NCBI GenBank assembly: GCA_011800805.1
Contig: MPNW01000202.1
Location: 320,147-382,395, forward strand
Direction of reading: 5' to 3'
Length of the DNA stretch: 62,249 nt
Source of the DNA: Hirudo medicinalis
Taxonomy: Eukaryota; Annelida; Clitellata; Hirudinida; Hirudinidae
The notes under the pieces are model-generated. The model was not told the origin of the DNA. It ran no database searches and saw only the letters and a program-made list of their open reading frames with translations. How positions within the stretch are numbered: position 1 is the stretch's first letter; the number at the start of each line of letters is the position of its first letter. The position numbers and the translations under genes are program-made. Shown here one piece after another: positions 36,967 through 48,700 of the stretch.

Positions 36967-38280
36967 ATAAATATGGCCCAGTTACGTTTTTTGACGATAA
37001 CTTCTTATGTACAGGATTCACTTAGGTCAATTTTTTACACAATGTACTGGAATGCATTAGATTCATAGATTTATCAAACTGATTATAATGTGTAAAGTCT
37101 AAGGGAACATTATCATGCTGGAAATGTCCGAAACATCTATAAAATCTTAACATTTTACAATTTGTAGTAGCAGACATAGAAACTTGGTCAGTGTTGCTTA
37201 TGTATTTTGATTAATTCTGCTTCCCCTCTTAGAAAACAAGTTCGGATGAACCAGTCGAAGAAATGGCGGTTTCATAACTGAGCCATCTCGGACATTCTTT
37301 TTAAAAATGTTCTGAGACTCTTTAACATTATACAAGTAATTTGGAACATTCAAGTTCATTTTTTTTCATTAGAAAACGCAGTCCCAGTCCAACTCCGAAT
37401 TCACCATAGGTAATACATTTAATTATCTTCGGGTTAATGTTTAAAACACAGCATTAATTAAGAAAAATGGAAAATAGTTGACAAAACAATCGACCCACAA
37501 TATGCAATTTATTTATTATCAGTCAGCCAACATTCCGCGGTTTGCAAACAGGTTTTTGCGAGGGGCCTGACGTGGCATTCCTATTTCATGCTATCTGGGT
37601 ATCTCCTGGGCCCAATTTAATTGTGAGCCTTTTAAATATGGTTTGTTCTGATACTTAAACTTCTGAAAACCACTTCTCCAAATTTGAGCACCTCGAACTT
37701 CATCATATTTTTTAAGTTTATTGTTGAGGTTTATTGAAAGGTTCATGGAAGACATCTCTGACTATCTGACTAGCTTATCCAAAAGTTTTTCCTGGAGAAG
37801 AATTTGTTCCATAACTTTCAGGATCATTCAAATAACGGCCTTCTAATGAACAAATTCAGGTCTTTTAAGGTTGTAATTTTGACCCTTTTCAGTATCATTA
37901 AGCCTCTTTCCAGAACCCATCAATAATAACGCCTAATTAATTGTAACTTTATCACTTAAACAATTGAAAGACATTCAAGCCATATAAGCAGTCTTATTAT
38001 AACAACCATCTTTTAAGAGCCTTGTAATAATTTTATTTCCTGTTAGGAAGAGACGCCATGTCCGAAAAACATCAAAAGCATTAGAGTTACACTCACTTCA
38101 TTAGATGAATAAGCTAATGTCTGTTAAATCAAGTAATAAAATAAAAAGCAGTTTGAACACAAGTAACTGATGTGCATGCCATGCTGATAAATGATAACTA
38201 CCGATTTCAGAATGATCCTGTCCTCGGTTAACAGGCATAAAAAAATTAGGTTCATCATAAAATGTAGCTGAATACCCCTG
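36898..38280. mobile_element. hAT-superfamily DNA transposon, 1.38 kb, non-coding
   Basis: Left tip CAGGGGTGTTCAAC and right tip TGAATACCCCTG are inverted copies (CAGGGGTRTTCA). Both sides carry the 8-bp duplication CTCTAGAG (36890-36897 and 38281-38288), which fits the hAT consensus with T at 2 and A at 7. I found no intact transposase frame, so this is a non-autonomous or decayed copy. A relic of the same right end lies at 1700-1806. Confidence 0.88.
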
Positions 38281-38288
38281 CTCTAGAG

Positions 38289-39910
38289 TTGGCTAATGGA
38301 AGGAACCCAGTATTACCGAAAGCAGTGACGTCTCTAGGATGTTACTATAATCTGTTGTTAAATGACAAACTGGTTAGCAAACCGCAGGTCAACATTATTG
38401 GATTTTATCAGATTTTGGTCGTTTGTTTAATTATTTCTCAATTCGTGTCGACAGGCAGCAGCACTGCTGTTCACATTTTAGAATTATATTTGTTGCTTGT
38501 TTTAACAGGTAAACATGTCAAATTCTTAAGTCAAGTCCTGATTTTATTTATCTATTTGAACACATTTATTGTTTTTAAAATGTAATATTTTATAAATCAA
38601 TATAAATTGAAACTTTCATAATGATGGCACAAAATTAAAAAATCTAATTTTGCTGTAATGCAATTATTTTTTATTTAAATATATTTTTTTTAATAAGCCA
38701 CAAAAAAGTATGAGAGTACACCTTTTATATGAAACGTAGTGGAATATTTTGACAGAGGCCTTGTTATGTCTTTAAATCTGGTAAATGTCACAAGGTAGCG
38801 CTTCGCCCCTGTTATCGGTCTGCGGAATATTTTGAAAAGTGGAATTTGTGCTACGTTCGCAATAATGAAGGACTTGGTGGATGATTGCTGTTCACTACTG
38901 GTGCTATTTTTTTGTGTCTTAGATTGACTTCCGCTACACCGACATCTTCTTGTGAGCTAGTATTTGATGGCATTTGTAAGCAATCATCACATTAAATGGT
39001 TTATGCATTTGTCTATTAGTTTTATTTATGCCGCAAGACTTTACCCGACTAGTTATGGCTGATAAGATATAAGTCACAAGAGAAATAATTAACAGCAAAC
39101 TGATAAATTATTATAGAGGCAAATGATCTAGTAGTAATGTTGACTAAATGTTAAATTAGAGATACTAAATAAAAAGCTTTCATCTCATGAACTTTCTTCT
39201 TTGTTAATGACGAAATTTCTAATGTTATTGGTAATAATAAAAATAGCATAATTAATGCTAATTACATCTCCACCAACTTCTTCCTCATTTGCATAAATAT
39301 ATCATATCACTAGGAATTATTTTGCAGATAATATTTTATTAATGAATCCAAATTGGTTTAAGAATAGATTATTAATGGTATTTTCGAGTGCCGGTAACTG
39401 TTCGGCACAATTGCAGACAATGACGATGGTATGATGTCGTAATTATGGCCTCATTAAACGTAACCTCCCGAGAAGAGATGACATCGAGTTGCATCCTTGT
39501 TAGGATGACTCTGATAATTACCTTCTTATAATGTCTCCCGGCTCTAAGCGAATCACGTGTTGGGGGCGAAATGTCCACTACTCAAGAAACATTACTTTTA
39601 ATGTTTAAGTTAGATAGACTTTAGTGTTTTTAACTTGCTTTATCCTCCAAATTGATAATCTCTTTCTTTCAATTTAAACTTTGTATTTGTTAAAATGTAA
39701 GTATTTAATTGCGCTATTAGAACATATTAACCAAAAATATTGTCTGAGATTTTTGGATTTTCTTGGATTATTGTACTTATCTTATTTCTGTTTAAAACAA
39801 TTTATGGTGAAAAGATTTGCTTTATTAACTGATTTATCGAATGAACTTCGAAACGACTCGCAAAGCGACCGTGATATTAATTATTAAATGACAATGTTTT
39901 CTTTCGGCAG
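38289..39910. other. intergenic stretch upstream of the ELK start exon
   Basis: AT-rich DNA with no conserved coding segment seen. A 5' untranslated exon of the ELK gene probably lies here, because an acceptor-like TTTCGGCAG sits at 39902-39910, just before the coding start exon. Confidence 0.4.
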
Positions 39911-39941
39911 TTCTTGATCGAGGAATGTTCAATCAGAATCG

Positions 39942-42900
39942 ATGTCTGCAAATGAAAACATGTTGGACTCTCAAGATCAAAGTATGGACTGTTATTCAAA
40001 TGTTTTCAGAAACTCTTTCAAAGGTTTACTTTCTTTTACTTTCTTTGGAAATAATTAGACTTAGTTTTTTTTATCAAATTTAATTTATTTAAATTTTTTA
40101 TCAATAAATTTCTGATAGAAATGATATTAAAATCACATAATAATTTACTAAGATATTAAACTTAATAAACTGAATTGCAACAGACAGCTAATTGCGATGG
40201 TGATTCCTTGTTTATGAAGTGATTTTGAATTAACTGTCATTTTGAGGTTGATAAACATTAGGCTTGTTTTTCTTGTTTTCACTTCTGCAAGACATTTATT
40301 GGCTGTAGTTGACTTCTTTTTTTACATTTTATTTGCAGTAAGGACAACATTTTAGAACATGTACAATGTAAGGACAACATTTTAGAACATGTACAATGTA
40401 AGGACAACATTTTAGAACATGTACAATGTAAGGACAACATTTTAGAACATGTACAATGTAAGGACAACATTTTAGAACATGTACAACATAAGGACAGCGT
40501 TTTAGAACATGTATGATATAAGGACAATACTTTAGAATATATACAATGTAAGGACAACACTTTAGAACATGTACAATGTAAGGTCGACACTTTAGAACCT
40601 GTACAATGCAAGGGCAAGCACATGATTCAACTGCCAGATAAACCACAGTAGTACAAAATAATAACAATCAGTTAGGAAAAACTACTACATTGAAAATGAA
40701 GCATGATAAAGCTAGACAACTCTGTGCAATAAATGTACATTCATCAGCATTGCAAAATGTAACAAAGGAATTATAACTTATTTATGGATGGTTTAATATT
40801 TATAGCTGAGTATTTTGTGGACTTTTAGTTGCGGTTTCGTTAACTTAGTTGTGAACGGATAGGTTTCCTTTCCACGTTGTCATCGATTTGGCTTCTTTGG
40901 ACATTCGAAGCTATTACAACATTCATGAGTTCTAAAAACTGCCATCCTTAAGTGATTACTTGTTTGGTTTCTGTTGTTGCATTGAGTTATTCACTCCCTC
41001 TTCAGTCATTCACTACTTTTCAGTCATTCATTCATTCATTGTTGTTCTGAGGCTGGTGAGATTTCTGTTTTTAATTAAGTGACTGGATGACATCACACAA
41101 GAATTGTTTGTGGAGAGATGCGCGCAAGTGCGTTTGTGCTCGTGCTACATAAAACAAAATATTTTTTCAACATTATCAATCAACGATTCATTTAATATTA
41201 TGTTATAAGTATGTTTAAGTAATTTGCGACAAATAATGGTCGTGCAATAAATTAACAATTGCAATAAATCCGAGAACGTTCGGTATTTCTTTTGACTCGC
41301 CCTGCTTTGCCATCTGCAAAGTCGACCGATTTCGTTAAGAAAGTTGCAGCCGAAGATGTTTGTCACCGATTTGTAACTTTGTAGTTATTAATTAATAAAG
41401 TTTATTCAAATAAATTGAACTTGAATGTCGAAGTCATTCAAAATTTACTTACGAGATTGAAATAATTTAAAAAATATGATTTTCTTATTCAAATGGAGAA
41501 GTTGGTTGCAGCACTGTACATACATTTGCAATCATTTGTCATCTGCCTGTACTTCTGCTCCCACTCTGAAGCTCTTAAGAAAAATGAGATCATTTAGTTT
41601 CAACAGATGATTTGCCTAATTATAACATTCAAACATGTCTGCTTAATTATGAGGGATGTGATGCTTCACTATTTCATTTCATGCAGCCCAAGAATCAGTA
41701 TTTTGATGTTTTACATATTGAATGGAAAATCATAAATAAGTAAATACATAAACAAATGTTGTTAAAATATGCACGTAGGAGAGTAGTTTCTGTTAATCTT
41801 TAAGATGACGCACCACGTCTGGTCGTGATTAGCAGAGCTCTTTGAAAATCCCTCATCTCTCTGTTCCTTTCTTAGGTGACTGAAAGAAAGACTTTTGTTC
41901 CTCATCCTTAAAACGTTCATTTCTTTCTTCGTTCTCGTCTTCGATCGGTTGTTTATTTAATTATAATTTATAATTAAAAATATTATCAATTGATTAATAT
42001 GCATGTTTTTACATTAATTGTCATTACCAATGCATGTTAGTAATTACAACAACTGGCAATAATAGCATAACAGTAAATAACAGTCTGAGCTTCCTAAAAG
42101 GTTGACCCTTGAGCTGTTTTACATGCTTTTGCATTGGCAGCTATTTTCAATTTTTTGAGGCAATAAAATTCTTAAAATGGAAACAAGGTAACTTAAAATG
42201 ATCATTTACGTCGGAAACAAGTCGAAGCAAGTAAATGTATTTTGGGAGGCTTACTTTAGAATATTGCATTGTTGGAGCAGTTGTGGGAGCTGTGATTCAC
42301 TCAAAATTATGTTTGAAGTGATTGTTAATTGCCAACTATCCTGTTTGGTGTGATGAATTGTAACAACTGAACTTAAATGGTTCTTCCTTAATGATTAACT
42401 CTTGTTGCTGTGAATGGCTCTTCACTTTTCTCGCACACTAGGTAATGGCAATAGTAACCGTGCTCTAGTTGTCGGTGGTATTAATATTAAGTACTAATAA
42501 TTAATTCCAATAATAGTAGCAAATTTTGTTTTTATGAAGTAATATGAAATGGTGTGAATACGTGCACAAAATCATGCATCACTGATTTATTGATAGACAA
42601 TGCATATTACTTTAATAAGTGAACAGTTTTAGAATAACAAGTTTTCTTTCTAACTTGCTATTCTCATTTCTCAGGGATTGAAACAAATGTGACTCTTTGG
42701 CAGTTCCTATTAGAGCTTCTGCTCAGCAAGAAGCACAAGGACATTATTGATTGGACTGATCCAAGAGGGGAATTTAAGCTCCTCAATGCAGAGGAAGTTG
42801 CCAGACTTTGGGGAGATAGGAAGAACAAGCCCAGCATGAACTACGACAAGCTGAGCAGAGCTCTTCGATATTACTACGACAAGAATATTATGAAAAAGGT

Positions 42901-44428
42901 CAGTGGCAAAAAGTTTGTCTACCAGTTTGTCAACTTGCCAAAGAAAGTTCTGGATTTGATTTCTGATGGAGGCAGTGATTTTGAGGATAATGTTGATCTC
43001 AGTGTCTCCAAACTAAATCTTTCAATTGGTGTGCATGAACTGAAGGATGGCTTAAAAAACTTGCTTGATGAGGAAACTGGCTTTGCAGCCAATCAGAACA
43101 TAAAGCAGGAGTTTTTGCAAGATTCATCGCACCGAGAACATCCGAGGACGGACTCTGCATCGCCCGTGGTAGCTCCTGCCGACAGCAGCACGGACTTCAA
43201 CAATCAGAAGATGACTTCTTCGAGTTCAACTTCCAGTTATTCATATGTGACGAGTTATAATAACAAAGGTGTCATCATAGACAACAGCCACCAATTCAGC
43301 AATATGGGTCCAATGGTTGCTTATCATACTCCTTTGGGAATCTCTGTCATCACCCCTTCAACTCCTCTCTTTATTGCAGTAAACAATGAGTTGACCAAGC
43401 TGCCCATCAACTGGAATTTTCCATCTTTTTCTTCCTCTTCCAGTGCTGGCCACACCTTTGCACCCTGCTCTCATCCGATGCCTTTTCCAAACATGATACC
43501 TTTCATGATGGGCCTTCCACAAAACAGTCCCTGCATTTTGGGATCAGATTTTAATCTTGGATCTACCGGTATGGATACTGAGAATGCTTCAATCAACAAT
43601 GTGTTTAATATCAAAGATTCTCAATCAATTGCATTAGAAAATAAGAAAGACAATGAGTTTTTGAAGGATTCGATGCTTCAAAATTTTGGAAAGTTACTGG
43701 TCAATCACGATCCATCAGATTTGGATTCCATGGATGATGTTTCAACAGATGACAACAACAACGACTTACCTTCCAAAAGTGGGAATGTAAATAGAAAAAC
43801 TTCCACTATTATCCCGATGATCAAAATTTCAGAGCCTGAACTTTCAGAGGAATCAAATTCTAGCGGAGCTGCCCTTGATGAGCAGAGCTTAAGAGACAAT
43901 TGTTTGTCAGGGAAGTTGAAGAGAGCTTTAGATGCCCCGCAATCACCGGTGCCTATGGAGCCAAAGCGCAAATTTCACCTGGGAGATTGGGAAGGCAAAA
44001 ATGAACACAGAAAAGACTGTTCGAAATCTACATCAAAGCATAAACCAAATCCTCTGACATTGCCTACAAGTGCCAGTACCGGTGTTGCCTCTACCCAGCA
44101 CTCACTGTTTCTGTCACAACTTCACCATCGTGGACTGGCCACACCAAACCTAATTTCCTTCATTAACAATGGCCAAGCAACCCCATTGTCAAACATCACT
44201 TTCTGGAGTTCATTCAGCCCTCTCGTGGGTCAGAGCCCCAACCGACAGTCGGGCTCGACCGCGGCCGGCTCTTCCCTTTTTCAGTTTCCATCTTCGTACA
44301 TTTGCAACGGCAGCTTATTATCCCCGCATCCCGTGACGACCTTAAACATGTTCGAATGTTTGCAAACTCCCAAGAACTTGAAGACGCCCACTCTCCGAAA
44401 TTCCCCAAAGAGTCTCGAGCCAAATTGA
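39942..44428 (+). CDS. ELK: ELK-type ETS transcription factor (ternary complex factor family)
   Basis: ETS-domain factor of the ELK1/3/4 group, which couples MAPK signalling to target genes. Coding exons 39942-40023 and 42675-44428 join in phase (AAA G|GG) and give 611 residues; the first exon is inferred from phase and spacing, the second is certain. The ETS domain lies near the N-terminus (about 33-117), opening [11 protein letters not shown], with recognition helix [15 protein letters not shown] (Arg89, Arg92). IKQE at about 170-173 is a SUMO consensus. The C-terminal region keeps the ELK1 module: a basic D-box [10 protein letters not shown] (482-491), [10 protein letters not shown] (535-544) with Ser542-Pro, QSP (548), and the ERK docking motif FQFP (563-566). 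A B-box for SRF contact is not obvious. The long central part is Ser-rich and unconserved. Confidence 0.93.
40338..40617. repeat. 30-bp minisatellite, about 9 copies
   Basis: Unit of 30 bp with core AAGGACAACATTTTAGAACA. The first five copies are near identical and the last four diverge. Because 30 is a multiple of three, both strands show open frames with 10-residue repeats (such as [10 protein letters not shown]); these are by-products. It lies in the long ELK intron. Confidence 0.9.
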
Positions 44429-45520
44429 TTGTTATTGTGCAGTTGTTGCCTCGTGCCTTACTCACCACAACTCTTGTTTTCTTCCCAATTTCTATTTTTA
44501 TATTCACTAATCGCCTACTTCTGTACAAATGATCACAATTAGCCTTTTTGGCAATTTTGTTTTTGAGACTGCAGTTTCCAATTTTATACTGTAGTTTTGT
44601 TGTTTTCATGTTTGAAATAACTTCTTTGCCTTGAAATTGCTCTTATTTTGTGATGCCAGCCATCATTTTGTTGAGCAGGTTTTGCGTGGCTTCCGATATC
44701 TGCTCAAAACATCATCAGATGATTGCATATATTTCACTTTCCACACCACTTGAAGTTAATTTTGCGTTTGCTGGATATTTTGACCGTCAGAGATTTATTT
44801 GTTTAATCAAATGTTGCATGCAAGTTGCTACGATATTAGAATTTGATTAGAACCAATAAGTTCTGATTCTACTTTCCATGCCTTAAAGCCTGTTGCTCTG
44901 GGAACAATGTGTTATTTTATCATTTCTCTGGTGCTTATGTGTCCAGTGATGTTGTTGCACTCTCAAGATAACCAAGCAAACAGCTTAGGCTGAAAACTGC
45001 TCAGGTCTTACAAACGCTGGTTGCATCATGTTGTTGTTTGTTATGCGACGTTCATTTGTTGATCGATTTTCAACCATTCCTTGAATTGTTGTATACCAAT
45101 TGTATTTCTATAAAATCAACAAAAGTCTGAGAATACATATATATTTTAGAATATTTCCTGGTTCTTGTCACCAGGAAGATCACAGTTGTCAACAAGATCA
45201 ACAAGGATTAAAAATCAACCATGCATTTTATGAGATGTTTTACCCACTTGGATAAATAAGGAAACAAAAATGGTTTTTTATGAAAGGTCAATTTCATAGC
45301 CATAACAAAAACATGGGGAACTAGTCAAAGATACAAAGTTTATGGAGCGTTTTGAAATCAAAACTAAGCATGGTTCACAGGGTTCTATTATTGCATTGTC
45401 TTCGTTGTGTGGTGCACACTGATCCAAAGATGAAATTAAACACTAACTAAAACTATTATTTTCTTAGTTATCTACAAAGCTTGGAAGCGATCACCCCCAC
45501 CAAAACTCCTGTTCATCGCA
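44429..45520. other. convergent 3' region of ELK and sortilin
   Basis: 1.09 kb between the two stop codons that face each other. It holds the 3' UTRs. The first half is moderately GC-richer, as expected of ELK 3' UTR. No strong AATAAA was found close to either stop; an ATTAAA is near 45431. No coding segment seen. Confidence 0.45.
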
Positions 45521-45716
45521 TCATTTGAGCAGCTCCTGTGGAATAAGCAGAAATTTAGTGTCAACGAACATTTCTTGCAATGCTAGTAATTTAATGCTTA
45601 TTCAGCCTTGTTGCTAAGTTTATCAAATTGATAATCTGGCATTTGTGTTGGCTGGCCTTGAAATCAATTAACATTATCCTGTCAAGAAATACGAAAACCA
45701 GAGAAAATTAGAAAGC

Positions 45717-45750
<34 letters not shown>

Positions 45751-48700
45751 CTAGGTGTTTACATTGGAATGATGCACCTTCTCACTAAATGCTTTTTTTT
45801 TAATCAAAAGAATAACCTCATCAGAATCGTAGAGGGCCAACATTTCATCATTTGGAGGCACTTTGTTGATGTCTGTGGATGGGTTTGAAGCAACAAGGTT
45901 AAACAGTTTTGGGTGGATGAAGCCTGTGAGGGGGGCATCATTGGTGACACTCTCACTAAGAGGTGCTTTTTTGGACTCTTTGGTATCCTCCTGGATTTGT
46001 TATAAGGAGATTAATTTTAAGTCATTTAGATATGTCAACATATGTCATTATTATCTTTGCAAACCTCATCTGAGGAAATGTCATCATAGAGCGATGTAGC
46101 CAATGGCTTGTGTGCACCTCCAGGCTTGCTATCCAGATCATCATCTGACCTTATGCTTGAATATTTGAAGGTCACATTCCTAAATGTGAAGATAAATTGA
46201 GGATACTTCTTTGATCATACTCCACAAACATTTGCATTTACTTCTTTTTAACTCTGATTTATGGGGTTCTCGAGCCCACAGATCGCAACCCCGATGCCAA
46301 GGGTCAAGCACAAATAATAGCAGGTAGCTCATAAATTTCCCACCTGTATTTGTTGTTCAGCTTCTTTCCTGCCCATACCAATATTAGCATGAAGGCAATG
46401 GAAATAACAACTAGAATGATTGTCCACATGACTTTGTGACTTCTGGAGTCCATATATTCTTCCATAACTTTCTCGAGCTGAGTTTTGATATTAACAGAGT
46501 TTAATATTGCCAATTAATTAGTCAATTTAACCTTCATGTGGATCAATTACATTATCACATACAATCCACTATCGGATTTATGGCATACAAAAATAAGTCA
46601 ATGCAATGCATAACTTAAGCAAAATCCTTTTAGTTAAATCTGTAATATAAGTTAAGCTGTAAGATAAGTTAATTTATAAGATAAGTTATAAATTCTCACA
46701 TCTTCTTCTTTGATGGAACCCTTCTTCAGGTAGACACCATCAGAACAGATGATATTAAGGTTGATCAATTTTGTTTTGTCAGGTACAAAGCCACCAACAC
46801 AGGTGTCACCAGGTATCTTATGGTAACTGCATGTAAGCAAATTTAAAACAAATTTAATCATGACTTTAAAAACAATAAGTTCACCTAGATATGATAATGA
46901 AAATGACTAAATGAGAGAGATGGTAAGAAACATTACCAATAATCATAACTTTTCAATCATAATTACACTTAACCTAATTTATTATTGAGTGGAACATCTA
47001 ATCCTCCAAATTTTTTTCATTTGGATAAAATAATAAAGCACTAAAGTTGAAATCAACCAGTCATAAATTATTCATAAATTGAAGAGTTAATTAAACATCA
47101 TAAGAAACAAACCCCAAAGGCACAATGGATTCCTTGTGATTTCTGCGACAGATGTCAATGACTTCACCTACTTTTGAGTCCCTGACACATTTTTCATCTT
47201 TCTTCAGGTAGCCATAGTCACTGAAAGTTGTTTTGCAATGATTACGATTTGCTTTGAATGTGCACAGAAATTCAATCAAACTATGTTCAAAAGCAAAGAT
47301 TTTAAGAAAAGCAAAAAAGCAAAGTTTACAAGACGTAGTTTCTGAATAATAATAATAATAATTTGCAAAGTAACAAATTGAGCTTAAAAGGAGTCTTGTG
47401 CACTTTGGATATTATGAGGTTCTTACTAATTAGAGTTTATTATTAATAAGAGTTGAGGACATATTTTATTTCAAATAAAATATTATTTTGTATAATTTTT
47501 AAACTGTAACAAAGCAACACATATTTATTTACATTATTAGCAAAAATAACAAAATAATTAAAATCTGACTCTTGAAAAATAAAAAAATGCTCACCATCCG
47601 TAATCTTCCATCGTGCAGGGGCAGTTTTCTGTGACGGTTTTGTGAGGGTTAACTCTGCCGATCCGACACCTGAAAACATTCGACAACTCCATCACACCAG
47701 GAAGTCACGAGCGCTTGGCATTTTTAAAATTATAATGCATCACTGTATTTGCATCGAGTGACGGAAAGTACGACCGCTTGCAAATTTAGTGAGCTTATAA
47801 ATTAGAAATTTTAACGGCTCGAGAACTGAATAAAACTTTTGTATTCAAGTAAATAATGCCAAGAAAAGGTTGACAAATAAACATTGTTAAATTTATGTAA
47901 ACATTTAACACTGAGAAATGCATTTGAATCTGACCAGGATGTTTCCTTGATCCTTTGATTCTTCTCTCTCCTCCCCAGAATGCAATTCTCTCCATCATGT
48001 CCTTGGGGCATCCACTCCTCGTAATCATTATCTCGGCCTGTTTGTGTTTAGTAGCCATTTGATTAATGAGTATCATTTATTCTTTAAGTTTATTTAAAAC
48101 TTTTAATGATTATTACAATTATTTTAAGCTATGTTTTAAAAGATATTATATGTAATACTGAAAAGGTCTAGATTCCAATAATTCTGGATAATTGTGTCTC
48201 CTAGAATAGAATCGGAAAATATTTTAAAACATTTTAGAACCAACGGACATTCATCCTTGACGAGGTCGGTAAAGTTAAGAACAAAGGTGTGCCATATGGA
48301 ATCATCCGTGTATCCCCAGATGGCAACCACGCTGTCTGCATTTGAGGGTTCGGTGATGAGCCCTGTGAAAGTAATTTCTTCATCTGTGAAGTACTGTTCC
48401 ACCCAACACCTTCAAAGCAAAGAAAGATTAACATTCAAATTCAATATTATCTTATATGGATATTGATCCCATCGCGACAATTTCAAGGGAATGACGCAAG
48501 TGGAACACCTGCAAAAATACTACGAACTAATACTTTTAAACAAATAAAATATTAACTTAACCTCATGTATTGCTTTAACATATTTGTCATGACATTAATT
48601 TCAACTTGATATCATCAACAAATAATTGAAGAAATATATTTTAAATACTTCAAATATTTCCAAAAACTAATCAAGGATTCCGACCTTCCTGAATTGGCAG

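Noticed and set aside
40279..40667. Minus-strand open frames with 10-residue Cys-rich repeats
   Set aside because: They come from the 30-bp minisatellite; the period is divisible by three, so several frames stay open, and there is no start context or flanking coding sequence.
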